DNA from: Bacteroidetes oral taxon 274 str. F0058
Lineage (GTDB): Bacteria > Bacteroidota > Bacteroidia > Bacteroidales > Paludibacteraceae
Direction of reading: 5' to 3'
Assembly: GCA_000163695.1 (NCBI GenBank)
Contig: GG774890.1
Coordinates: forward strand, 448,339-512,338
DNA length: 64,000 nucleotides
This document shows positions 8,309 to 16,581 of the stretch, piece by piece. The notes under the pieces are model-generated. The model saw only the letters and a list, made by a program, of their open reading frames with translations, searched no databases and was not told the DNA's origin. How positions within the stretch are numbered: position 1 is the stretch's first letter; each line of letters starts with the position of its first letter. A program made the translations under genes and the position numbers.

Positions 8309-9607
8309 ATGACAGACAATACTGTAAGACAGCCTTTGCGACGCGATTGTTTCGAGATAATGGCTCCCGTCGGCTCATGGGATAGCCTTGCCGCCGCACT
8401 AAAAGCGGGAGCTGACTCCGTATATTTCGGCATCGAGGGTCTGAATATGCGAAACCATTCGGCAAACAATTTCACTATCGACGACCTTAGTCGCATAGCC
8501 AATCTATGCCGTCAAAGTAACGTAAAGTCGTACCTTACGCTAAACACCATCATCTACGACGACGATACGGAACTGATGCGTAATATAGTCGATGCCGTCA
8601 AACAGGCAGGCATAACGGCTGTAATTGCCTCCGATGTGGCGGCTATGATGTATGCCGTAGAACGCGACGTGGAGGTTCATCTGTCGACACAGCTCAATAT
8701 TTCTAACGTAGAGGCATTGAAGTTTTATGTCCGGTTTGCCGATGTGGTGGTACTTGCACGCGAACTGAACCTCGACCAAGTATATCATATCTACCGAGCT
8801 ATCGAAGAGCAACAGATATGCGGACGACGTGGCGATTTGGTGAAGATAGAGATGTTTTGCCACGGAGCGTTGTGTATGGCTGTCTCGGGGAAGTGTTATC
8901 TGAGCCTGCACGAGAAAAATCGCTCGGCAAACAGAGGCAGCTGCAATCAGATATGCCGTCGGAGCTATACGGTCAGAGATACGTCGTCGGATATAGAATT
9001 GGAGGTAGACAACCAATATATAATGTCGCCCAAAGACCTTAAAACCATTCATTTCTTGAACAAGATGATAGATGCCGGTGTGCGGGTGTTCAAGATAGAG
9101 GGCAGGGCTCGCGGAGCCGAATATGTAAAAAACGTTGTGGAGGCTTACGACGACGCTATAAATGCTTATATAGAGGGCACGTTTACGGAAGATAAGATTG
9201 CCGGGTGGGATACGAAACTTGCCCGAGTGTTCAATCGCGGTTTCTGGGACGGCTACTATCTCGGGCAACGTCTGGGCGAGTGGACAAGTGTCTACGGCTC
9301 GTCGGCTACAAGGGTGAAGGTATATCTGGGCAAATGCACCAACTTCTTCGGTAAGATAGGTGTAGCCGAGTTTATCCTCGAGAGCGGCGAGCTCAGGGTA
9401 GGCGACGAGATACTTGTCGTAGGAAATACGACAGGAGCTTACGAGAGTGTTGTCGAAGAGATACGGGTAGACCTCAAGCCTGTCGAGAGCGTAGGTAAGG
9501 GCGTGCCGTTCTCCATAAAGACCACCGAGACGCTCCACCGTAATGACAAACTCTATAAAATGGAACTCCAAGAGCACCGCAGAGAACGCGGAGAAATAGA
9601 AAAATAA
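8309..9607 (+). CDS. U32 family peptidase, probable tRNA 5-hydroxyuridine protein
   Basis: A member of peptidase family U32. It begins with EIMAPVGSWDSLAAALKAGADSVYFG-type sequence and carries the U32 signature around residue 180 (MFCHGALCMAVSGKCYLS) with its cysteines. Relatives YegQ/TrhP are needed for prephenate-dependent 5-hydroxylation of U34 in several tRNAs, and most of the family is now thought to act in RNA modification more than proteolysis. At 432 residues it has the length of the TrhP group and includes the C-terminal beta-barrel region. The assignment to TrhP against other U32 branches is inferred. The ATG at 8309 is preferred over an upstream TTG inside the terminator. Confidence 0.88.
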   Translation: MTDNTVRQPLRRDCFEIMAPVGSWDSLAAALKAGADSVYFGIEGLNMRNHSANNFTIDDLSRIANLCRQSNVKSYLTLNTIIYDDDTELMRNIVDAVKQAGITAVIASDVAAMMYAVERDVEVHLSTQLNISNVEALKFYVRFADVVVLARELNLDQVYHIYRAIEEQQICGRRGDLVKIEMFCHGALCMAVSGKCYLSLHEKNRSANRGSCNQICRRSYTVRDTSSDIELEVDNQYIMSPKDLKTIHFLNKMIDAGVRVFKIEGRARGAEYVKNVVEAYDDAINAYIEGTFTEDKIAGWDTKLARVFNRGFWDGYYLGQRLGEWTSVYGSSATRVKVYLGKCTNFFGKIGVAEFILESGELRVGDEILVVGNTTGAYESVVEEIRVDLKPVESVGKGVPFSIKTTETLHRNDKLYKMELQEHRRERGEIEK

Positions 9608-9630
9608 AATTAGGTAATACATATTGGATT

Positions 9631-10038
9631 ATGAGATACTTCGAGACAGTAATGAAAGTGCGTGATTATGAGTGCGACGCACAAGGAATAGTAAACAATG
9701 CCAACTACTTACACTATTTCGAGGCTACCAGGCACGACTTTATGGAAGAGTGTGGCATATATTTTCGCGATATGACCGAACAGAATATTTTCCCCGTTGT
9801 AAGGAATGCTAATCTGTCGTACAAAAACTCATTGCGAGGCTCAGAACGTTTCGTCAGTCGCCTGTCGGTAGAACGTCAGGGACTGAAATATTTTTTTCGT
9901 CAAGAGATATTGCGTCTGCCCGAGAAGATACTCTGTGTCAGAGGAGTGATAGAGGTAGTCTGTATCATTGGCGGACGTGCCTCGCGGTGCGAGATTTTCG
10001 ACGAGGCGTTTCGAGATTATATTGTAGCGAAAGATTAA
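9631..10038 (+). CDS. Acyl-CoA thioesterase, 4HBT/YbgC type
   Basis: A hot-dog fold thioesterase of 135 residues. The active-site stretch YECDAQGIVNNANYLHYFE near residues 13-31 is the YbgC/4-hydroxybenzoyl-CoA thioesterase motif, whose Asp acts in hydrolysis of acyl-CoA thioesters. It is cytoplasmic, with no signal sequence. It follows the U32 gene by 23 bp and precedes mtgA by 25 bp, so the three are probably one transcript. The substrate cannot be told from sequence; close homologues act on short- to medium-chain or aromatic acyl-CoA. Confidence 0.9.
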   Translation: MRYFETVMKVRDYECDAQGIVNNANYLHYFEATRHDFMEECGIYFRDMTEQNIFPVVRNANLSYKNSLRGSERFVSRLSVERQGLKYFFRQEILRLPEKILCVRGVIEVVCIIGGRASRCEIFDEAFRDYIVAKD

Positions 10039-10063
10039 TGTTACCTCGTAAAATAGAAGGATT

Positions 10064-10792
10064 ATGTGGAAGAAGATAGGCAAAATATTACTGAAAATAC
10101 TGCTCATTTTCATCGCTATCACGGTGCTTATGACTATCGTTTACCGATGGGTCAATCCTCCCATTACGCCGCTGATGGTGAGCCGCGCCGTATTCGATGG
10201 CTATCCGATAAAGAAAAAATGGATACCTATCGAAGATATGCCGCAATCGTTGCTCAACTGTGTAGTTGCTTCGGAAGATAATTTCTTCCTATCGCACTAC
10301 GGTATCGACTTCGGAGCTGTCGAGAAGGCTATAGAATACAATAAGAAACATAAGAAAACACGTGGAGCCAGCACCGTATCGCAACAAACGGCAAAGAACG
10401 TTTTTCTGTGGCAAGGCAGGACTTGGGTCAGAAAAGGTTTCGAAGTCTATTTTACGTTTCTTATAGAGACTTTCTGGAGCAAAGAGCGCATAATGGAGGT
10501 ATATCTGAATGTTATCGAGATGGGGCGAGGCGTATACGGCATAGAAGCTGCCGCTCGTAATCATTTCGGCAAGGAGGCAACGAAGCTTACCCCATATCAA
10601 TCGGCTCTGATAGTAGCCGCTTTCCCCAACCCGCTGAGGTACAATCCTGCCAAACCGTCGGGGTATTTGACACGCCGTGCCAATGCGATATTGACTCTGT
10701 CGCAAAAGATGCCAAAGGTGAAGTTCGACGATAAAACTATCGAGAAAGCGAAAAAACGCCACGAAAAATATACAAAAAAGAGAAAACGGTAG
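10064..10792 (+). CDS. mtgA: Monofunctional biosynthetic peptidoglycan transglycosylase
   Basis: A GT51 glycosyltransferase that polymerises lipid II into glycan strands at the outer face of the inner membrane, without a transpeptidase domain (242 residues). There is one N-terminal membrane helix (about residues 9-27), then the GT51 motifs in order: VASEDNFFLSHYGID with the catalytic Glu, RGASTVSQQTAKN, and ERIMEVYLNVIEMGRGVYGIEAA. The C-terminus is lysine-rich. It lies 25 bp behind the thioesterase gene. Confidence 0.96.
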   Translation: MWKKIGKILLKILLIFIAITVLMTIVYRWVNPPITPLMVSRAVFDGYPIKKKWIPIEDMPQSLLNCVVASEDNFFLSHYGIDFGAVEKAIEYNKKHKKTRGASTVSQQTAKNVFLWQGRTWVRKGFEVYFTFLIETFWSKERIMEVYLNVIEMGRGVYGIEAAARNHFGKEATKLTPYQSALIVAAFPNPLRYNPAKPSGYLTRRANAILTLSQKMPKVKFDDKTIEKAKKRHEKYTKKRKR

Positions 10793-10886
10793 ATTATTGA
10801 TTATGAGATGTGAAGCTTTTAGTCTGGCTATAAGTGTTTATCTGACTTGGTAGTCGATACGATTGGAGAATATAAGAAATAATCAT

Positions 10887-10894
10887 TAACTTTG
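10887..10894 (+). promoter_or_regulatory. Promoter of era (-7 box)
   Basis: TAACTTTG matches TAnnTTTG and lies 57 bp before the era start codon. Confidence 0.7.
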
Positions 10895-10950
10895 CGGGAA
10901 ATTTCAAATAGACACAAGAAGTCTGATAACATCAACATTATAATCGTTTT

Positions 10951-11844
10951 ATGCATAGGGCGGGTTTTGTAAATATAGTAGGTAATCCCAATGTTGGCAA
11001 GTCGACACTGATGAACGCCCTCGTCGGCGAGCGTATCTCTATCATCACCTCTAAGGCTCAGACTACAAGGCATAGGATAATGGGTATTGTCAATGGCGAA
11101 GATTTCCAGATTGTATATTCAGATACTCCCGGGGTACTCAAACCGAACTATAAGTTGCAGGAGAGTATGCGTGAATTTTCGGACTCTGCTCTCAAAGACG
11201 CCGATATATTGCTCTATGTAACGGATGTTGCGGACAACTGCGAAAAAAATGCCGATTTCTTGGAGAAAGTAAAGCATATAGGAAGTAAAACGTTCGTGAT
11301 GATCAATAAAATAGACCTTATCGACGAACAGCGCTTGCTGAAACTTGTCGATTTTTGGCACACGGCACTACCCGAAGCCGAGATAGTACCGATTTCGGCA
11401 CAAGAACGATTCGGTATCTCGCAGTTGCTCAAACGTATTGTGGAGCTTCTGCCCGAGTCGCCGCCGTATTTCGACAAAGATGCTCTGACCGACCGCCCCG
11501 AGCGATTTTTTGTGAACGAAATCATACGCGAAAAAATACTTCTCTGTTACGACAAAGAAGTGCCTTATAGCGTGGAGGTTGCCGTCGAGGAGTTTAAAGA
11601 GGAGGAGAATATCATAAATATCTCGGCTGTCATCTATTGTGAGCGCGATAGCCAAAAGGGTATAATCATAGGTAAAAATGGTTTGGCTATCAAAAAGATA
11701 GGCTCTGCGGCAAGGAAAGACATAGAGGCATTTTTTCAGAAAAAAGTGTTTCTGCAACTCTACGTCAAAGTCGAGAAAGATTGGCGAAACCGCGAAAACA
11801 AACTTAGAAATTTCGGATATACATTATCTCATAAACAGTCTTAA
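10951..11844 (+). CDS. era: GTPase Era
   Basis: An essential GTPase that binds the 3' end of 16S rRNA and assists 30S subunit maturation. The 297-residue protein has G1 GNPNVGKST at residues 11-19, a switch II DTPG near residue 59, G4 NKID near 118 and G5 SAQE, followed by a C-terminal KH domain with the GKNGLAIKKIG loop. The length is normal. It is transcribed from its own promoter, and in this window it is not next to fabH or der. Confidence 0.97.
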   Translation: MHRAGFVNIVGNPNVGKSTLMNALVGERISIITSKAQTTRHRIMGIVNGEDFQIVYSDTPGVLKPNYKLQESMREFSDSALKDADILLYVTDVADNCEKNADFLEKVKHIGSKTFVMINKIDLIDEQRLLKLVDFWHTALPEAEIVPISAQERFGISQLLKRIVELLPESPPYFDKDALTDRPERFFVNEIIREKILLCYDKEVPYSVEVAVEEFKEEENIINISAVIYCERDSQKGIIIGKNGLAIKKIGSAARKDIEAFFQKKVFLQLYVKVEKDWRNRENKLRNFGYTLSHKQS

Positions 11845-11895
11845 TATTCAATATATTACACATAAAAAACACACTATAAAAAAACACCTAACGAA

Positions 11896-13569
11896 ATGGA
11901 ACAATATCTGGCACAATTTCATTCGGGCAGCGTTGCCTACACTATTTTGCTATATGCCACAGTGATAGCTATTGGTATAACGCTGGGTAAAGTGAAAGTT
12001 TTCGGTATCTCTATCGGTGTAACCTTTGTGCTGTTTGCGGGCATCGTAGCAGGGCACTTCGGTTTCGTGGTCGATACTGCCATATCGCACTTTATCAAAG
12101 AGTTTGGGTTGATACTGTTTGTCTTTTCGATAGGTTTACAAGTAGGTCCCTCGTTCTTTTCGTCGTTCAAAAAAGACGGTATGATGATGAATCTGCTTGC
12201 AGCGAGCTTAATATTGCTTAATGTCGTTGTGGTAGTGGTGCTTTTTTATATTTTTGCTCCCAATGTTACTATGCCGTCTCTGACGGGCATAATGTCGGGT
12301 GCCGTTACTAATACGCCCGGTTTAGGTGCTGCCCAAGAGGCATTGAGGCAGTTGTTCGATGCGGGCAAAATAGACGAAATACCGCAGATTGCACTTGGGT
12401 ATGCTGTGGCGTATCCTTTTGGTGTGCTGGGAGTTATATTGACGATGATACTCATTCGTTTTATTTTTAGAATAAATCTCGAAAAAGAAAACGAAAAATT
12501 GACCGCCCAATCCGATTCTGCCGAAAAACCCGAACCGTTCTCTGTGGTTTTTACGAGTGAGGTGCTCAACAATAAGACCATCGAAGATATACGCAATCTT
12601 ATAGGCAGACAATTTATAATATCTCGCTTGAAGCGTAATAATCAATATTTTACGCCGCACGCCGATACTGTGCTCCAACAAGACGATGTGGTGAAAATAG
12701 TGGCGAGCCTTGCCGACGAAGAGGCTATAATATCTTTTATGGGGCGAAAAACCGATATCGACTGGCAAGAGTCCGAGTCGGTGCTTGTCTCTCGCCGTAT
12801 CATTGTAACACAGGATAATATCAACGGAAAAACATTGGCAAAGCTCCGTCTACATTCGATATATAATGTCAATGTCACTCGTGTCAATCGTTCGGGTATC
12901 GACCTTATGGCTACTCCGAACCTGGCTCTGCACGTGGGCGACCGTGTGATGGTTGTAGGCGAACTGACAGATATATGCCGTGTCGAACGTCTACTCGGCA
13001 ATACGCTCAAAAAGCTCAATGAGCCGCCTATTGCCACCATATTCATAGGTATCGTATTGGGTATACTGTTCGGATCTATTCCGTTTGCGTTTCCAGGTAT
13101 ACCGATGCCTGTTAAGTTCGGTCTGGCGGGAGGTCCTCTGATTATCGCCATACTTATAGGACGTTTCGGACCCAAATTCAATATGGTAACATACACCACA
13201 CAGAGTGCCAACCTTATGTTGCGAGAAGTCGGTATCTCGCTGTTCCTTGCCAGTGTCGGCATCGAAGCAGGCAGAAGTTTTGTAGATACCGTATTTTCGT
13301 CGAACGGCTTACTGTGGCTTGCCTTTGGCGTACTTATTACTTTTATTCCTATGATGTCGATAAGTATTTTTGCCCGTAAGAAAATGAAAATGAATTATTT
13401 TTCTATCGTCGGACTGTTAGCCGGCTCCTCTACCAATCCGCCTGCTTTGGCTTATGCCAATTCCATCGCTCCCAACGATGAGCCTGCCGTAGCGTATTCT
13501 ACTGTGTATCCGCTTACTATGTTCCTTAGAATACTCATAGCCCAATTGATGATTCTTATTTTTATATAG
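11896..13569 (+). CDS. AspT/YidE-type transporter with two TrkA-C domains
   Basis: An inner-membrane transporter of the aspartate:alanine exchanger family (557 residues). Two homologous membrane halves (about 1-195 and 375-557), each with the AspT/YidE/YbjL duplication signature (SIGLQVGPSFF in the first half, GVLITFIPM in the second), flank two cytoplasmic RCK-C/TrkA-C domains (about 205-285 and 290-370). The RCK-C domains suggest gating by a small ligand. True AspT exchanges aspartate for alanine; for YidE-like relatives the substrate is unknown, and I cannot choose here. It lies 51 bp after era with no clear promoter. Confidence 0.9.
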   Translation: MEQYLAQFHSGSVAYTILLYATVIAIGITLGKVKVFGISIGVTFVLFAGIVAGHFGFVVDTAISHFIKEFGLILFVFSIGLQVGPSFFSSFKKDGMMMNLLAASLILLNVVVVVVLFYIFAPNVTMPSLTGIMSGAVTNTPGLGAAQEALRQLFDAGKIDEIPQIALGYAVAYPFGVLGVILTMILIRFIFRINLEKENEKLTAQSDSAEKPEPFSVVFTSEVLNNKTIEDIRNLIGRQFIISRLKRNNQYFTPHADTVLQQDDVVKIVASLADEEAIISFMGRKTDIDWQESESVLVSRRIIVTQDNINGKTLAKLRLHSIYNVNVTRVNRSGIDLMATPNLALHVGDRVMVVGELTDICRVERLLGNTLKKLNEPPIATIFIGIVLGILFGSIPFAFPGIPMPVKFGLAGGPLIIAILIGRFGPKFNMVTYTTQSANLMLREVGISLFLASVGIEAGRSFVDTVFSSNGLLWLAFGVLITFIPMMSISIFARKKMKMNYFSIVGLLAGSSTNPPALAYANSIAPNDEPAVAYSTVYPLTMFLRILIAQLMILIFI

Positions 13570-13612
13570 ATGAAAAAAAAACATATAATATTTTTATTAT
13601 CATAATAAAGAA

Positions 13613-14527
13613 ATGCCTTATATAGATTATTATAAAGTGTTGGGAGTAGACAAAACCGCTACTCTCGACGATATCAAGAAAGCCTATCGGAAATTGGCAC
13701 GTAAGTACCACCCCGATATGAACCCTAACGACAAGACTGCCGAACAGAGGTTCAAAGAGATAAACGAAGCCAACGAAGTGCTGAGCAATCCCGAAAACCG
13801 AGCCAAGTACGACAAATACGGCGAACATTGGCAGCAAGGTGAAGCGTACGAAAAAGCCCGCCAACAACAGCAACAGTATAGCGGCGGTTTCTCGGGCGGC
13901 GGCTATCGGGAGACTTATTTCGACGGAGCGGGCGATTACTCAGACTTCTTCCGCGATATGTTCGGCGGGGGTGCCGCAGGCGGTTTCGGCAGACGGCAGT
14001 ACGGCAGTGCTTCGGGGCGATTCAAAGGGCAAGATATACACGCAGAGATGCCCGTATCGCTACGTGAGGCGGCGGCAACACACCAGCGTACATTCAATAT
14101 AAACGGCAAAAACATACGTATCACGATACCGGCAGGAGCCTACGACGGACAGCAGATAAAGCTAAAAGGTTACGGACAAGAGGGTTACAACGGCGGACCG
14201 AATGGCGACCTGTATATTACCTTTGTCATTGCACCCGATGCTCAGTTTGAGCGTTCGGGCAACGACCTAAAAATAAAAGTGCCGATAGACCTCTACACCG
14301 CTATGCTCGGTGGTGATATAGAGGTGGATACGCTTGGCGGCAAGGTAAGACTCAAAGTACAACCCGAGACACAAAACGGTACTACCGTCAGACTCAAAGG
14401 CAAAGGATTCCCGATATACAAAAAAGACGGTCAATACGGCGATTTGTTCATATCGTACGAGGTACTGTTGCCGAAAAATCTTACACAGAAGCAGAAAGAA
14501 CTTTTTGAACAACTTAAAAACAGCTAA
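13613..14527 (+). CDS. cbpA: DnaJ-family co-chaperone, CbpA type
   Basis: A type B (zinc-finger-free) J-domain protein of 304 residues that stimulates DnaK ATPase. The J domain is at residues 1-70 with the HPD tripeptide at 33-35. It is followed by a Gly/Gln-rich linker (about 85-145), then two beta-sandwich substrate-binding domains and the dimerisation tail. The four CxxCxGxG repeats of DnaJ are missing, which marks it as CbpA. The next gene encodes a CbpM-like modulator 6 bp downstream, and such pairing is the classical cbpAM arrangement. Confidence 0.93.
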   Translation: MPYIDYYKVLGVDKTATLDDIKKAYRKLARKYHPDMNPNDKTAEQRFKEINEANEVLSNPENRAKYDKYGEHWQQGEAYEKARQQQQQYSGGFSGGGYRETYFDGAGDYSDFFRDMFGGGAAGGFGRRQYGSASGRFKGQDIHAEMPVSLREAAATHQRTFNINGKNIRITIPAGAYDGQQIKLKGYGQEGYNGGPNGDLYITFVIAPDAQFERSGNDLKIKVPIDLYTAMLGGDIEVDTLGGKVRLKVQPETQNGTTVRLKGKGFPIYKKDGQYGDLFISYEVLLPKNLTQKQKELFEQLKNS

Positions 14528-14533
14528 ACCGTT

Positions 14534-14809
14534 ATGAACGAAAGAATATCTCGCGAAGAAGTTGTAAAAATATACGACATAGAAATTGCATTTTTCGACG
14601 AATTGGAGGCAGTGGGGTTGATACAGACCGAAGTCGTCGATCAAACCACATATCTGCACTACGACGAACTTCAGAAGTTGGAGCAGTTTTCCAACTGGCA
14701 CTACGACTTGGAGGTCAATATCCCCGGTCTCGAAATCATTCACAACCTGCTCGACCGTATCCGTTCGCTGCAAGATGAGAACAAACGACTCTCGCAGGGG
14801 CTGCGGTAA
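14534..14809 (+). CDS. cbpM: Chaperone modulator CbpM-like protein
   Basis: A 91-residue MerR-like helix-turn-helix protein related to CbpM, which binds the J domain of CbpA and blocks its interaction with DnaK. Visible are the N-terminal winged-helix segment (SREEVVKIYDIEIAFFDELEAVGLI) and a C-terminal helix rich in Leu, Asp and Arg that would form a coiled coil. It begins 6 bp after the cbpA stop, so the two are surely cotranscribed. The name depends on this context; alone it would be a MerR-like small protein. Confidence 0.85.
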   Translation: MNERISREEVVKIYDIEIAFFDELEAVGLIQTEVVDQTTYLHYDELQKLEQFSNWHYDLEVNIPGLEIIHNLLDRIRSLQDENKRLSQGLR

Positions 14810-14893
14810 ATGTCTATAAAACAGAGTTGTAAGCCGAATGTTATAAGTTTTGTTATTTTGGTGATAATTATTTGATTATTCCAATAATTTTAT

Positions 14894-14901
14894 TATCTTT
14901 G
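14894..14901 (+). promoter_or_regulatory. Promoter of the small winged-helix gene (-7 box)
   Basis: TATCTTTG matches TAnnTTTG and lies 46 bp before the ATG at 14947. Confidence 0.7.
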
Positions 14902-14946
14902 TAGCACAATATATTTTGTATTACAATTAAAAAAATCAAACATATT

Positions 14947-15141
14947 ATGAAAGATAAAATAGGAACTAATGCGGGACTGGTGTGGAACGCTCTTTTGGTA
15001 GGCAATTTGGATATAAAAGCCTTGAAGAAAGCTACGAAACTCAATGATAAAGACGTATATGCCGCACTTGGGTGGTTAGCTCGTGAGGATAAAATCTACT
15101 TCGTGGAGACCGAAAGCGAACTTATCGTAGGGTTGGCTTAG
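14947..15141 (+). CDS. Small winged-helix protein (DUF2582)
   Basis: A 64-residue protein of the DUF2582 winged helix-turn-helix family, common in Bacteroidetes and archaea. It shows the characteristic start (GTNAGLVWNAL), a short recognition-helix region LKKATKLNDKDVYAALGWLAREDKI and a C-terminal strand. It is expected to bind nucleic acid, but no function is established. It has its own promoter. Its stop codon overlaps the stop of the convergent rimO gene by a few bases (15138-15141), so neither gene has a separate terminator. Confidence 0.85.
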   Translation: MKDKIGTNAGLVWNALLVGNLDIKALKKATKLNDKDVYAALGWLAREDKIYFVETESELIVGLA

Positions 15142-16433
15142 ACTACCTCCCCAAACAAATCGAATGCTTGAGAGTCGGTGATTTTTACGTCGTAAAAGTT
15201 GCCGACTCTTAGTTTGTGGCTGTCGGCGATGAGTACTTCGCCGTCCACTTCGGGCGAGTCGTACTCGGTACGTCCGACGTAATATGGCTCTTCTTTCTTG
15301 TCGATGAGTACACGGAGCACTTGCCCCACTTTTCGGGCATTGTATTGCTCGGCGATGTGCTCCTGAATATCCATTATCTCCGAAAGACGACGATTTTTCA
15401 CATCGAACGGTATTTCGTCGCGATAGTGGCGGTCGGCAAAGGTACCCTCCTCGTGTGAGTAGGCAAAGGCTCCGAGACGCTCGAAACGCATAGTCTCGAC
15501 AAACTCTTTTAGTTCCTCGAAATCCTCCTCTTCTTCGTGTGGATGTCCCAGTAGTAGAGTAGTACGCAGATGTATATCGGGTACTTGACGTCGTATGTCG
15601 GCGATAAGGTCGATGGTCTCGGCTTTTGTGATGTTTCGTCGCATTTTGCGAAGCATATTGTCCGATATGTGTTGCAGCGCCATATCGAGATAGTTACACA
15701 CGTTTGGGTGGTCGGCTATGGCAGCAGGCAAATCTTTGGGGAAATGTGCGGGGTAGGCGTAGTGAAGCCTCAGCCACTCGACTCCGTCGATTTTAGCAAG
15801 TCGGTCGACAAGACGAGCTATCGACGGCTTGCGGTAAAGGTCGCGTCCGTAGTATGTAAGGTCTTGGGCTATGAGATTGAACTCTTTTACACCCCCACGC
15901 ACCAAGCTCCGTATCTCGTGCTCTATGTCTTCGATGCTACGAGAGCGATGCCTACCTGTGATGATAGGTATTGCACAGTACGAACACTTACGATTGCAGC
16001 CTTCTGCTATTTTCACGTACGCCAGATGGCTCGGCGTGGTGATAAGTCGTTCGTTTTCGAGTAATTTATTATACGAACATCCGATGTCGGATATTATTTG
16101 TTTCCAATCGAATTTGCCGTAGAAACGGTCTACCTCGGGCAGCTCCCGAATGAGGTCGTCACGGTAGCGTTCCGATAGGCATCCCATCACTATGAGCTTA
16201 CCTATCTTCCGTTTCTTCTTGGCTTCTATCAGAGAGAGGATAGTATTGATTGACTCCTCTTTGGCACTGCCTATAAAACCGCAGGTATTGACCACGACTA
16301 TCTCTCCGCCAACGCTACGAGGCTCGTGGCGGGTAAGAAAGCCGTTGTATGCAAACTGCCGCATAAGACGCTCGGAGTCGACAAGGTTTTTGCTGCACCC
16401 AAGCGTTATAACATCTATTACTCCCTTTCTCAA
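15138..16433 (-). CDS. rimO: Ribosomal protein S12 methylthiotransferase RimO
   Basis: A radical SAM enzyme that adds a methylthio group to the conserved Asp of ribosomal protein S12 using two 4Fe-4S clusters. The 431 residues contain the N-terminal UPF0004 domain with three cluster cysteines (C13 in TLGCSKN, one in VNTCGFIG, one in VMGCLSER), the radical SAM motif EGCNRKCSYCAIP near residue 146, and a C-terminal TRAM domain. RimO rather than MiaB is indicated by the TLGCSKN start and the GRHRSR and LDMALQH motifs. A promoter box lies 42 bp upstream. It overlaps the convergent winged-helix gene by 4 bp. Confidence 0.96.
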   Translation of the reverse strand: MRKGVIDVITLGCSKNLVDSERLMRQFAYNGFLTRHEPRSVGGEIVVVNTCGFIGSAKEESINTILSLIEAKKKRKIGKLIVMGCLSERYRDDLIRELPEVDRFYGKFDWKQIISDIGCSYNKLLENERLITTPSHLAYVKIAEGCNRKCSYCAIPIITGRHRSRSIEDIEHEIRSLVRGGVKEFNLIAQDLTYYGRDLYRKPSIARLVDRLAKIDGVEWLRLHYAYPAHFPKDLPAAIADHPNVCNYLDMALQHISDNMLRKMRRNITKAETIDLIADIRRQVPDIHLRTTLLLGHPHEEEEDFEELKEFVETMRFERLGAFAYSHEEGTFADRHYRDEIPFDVKNRRLSEIMDIQEHIAEQYNARKVGQVLRVLIDKKEEPYYVGRTEYDSPEVDGEVLIADSHKLRVGNFYDVKITDSQAFDLFGEVV

Positions 16434-16474
16434 TTTTGCCTATTGTTTATGAATAAATGGTCGGAAACAGGCTG

Positions 16475-16482
16475 CAAAGGTA
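16475..16482 (-). promoter_or_regulatory. Promoter of rimO (-7 box)
   Basis: On the minus strand this reads TACCTTTG, matching TAnnTTTG, 42 bp before the rimO ATG. The remaining 16483-16581 holds only a cysteine-rich micro-frame, discussed under findings. Confidence 0.75.
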
Positions 16483-16581
16483 CTAAAAAAGCAGCAATCG
16501 AGAGTCCGACTGTCGTCAGCTGCCATCATTATAAGCAGCCGCCGCAACAACCACTACACACACAGCATAGTGTAGTCCGTA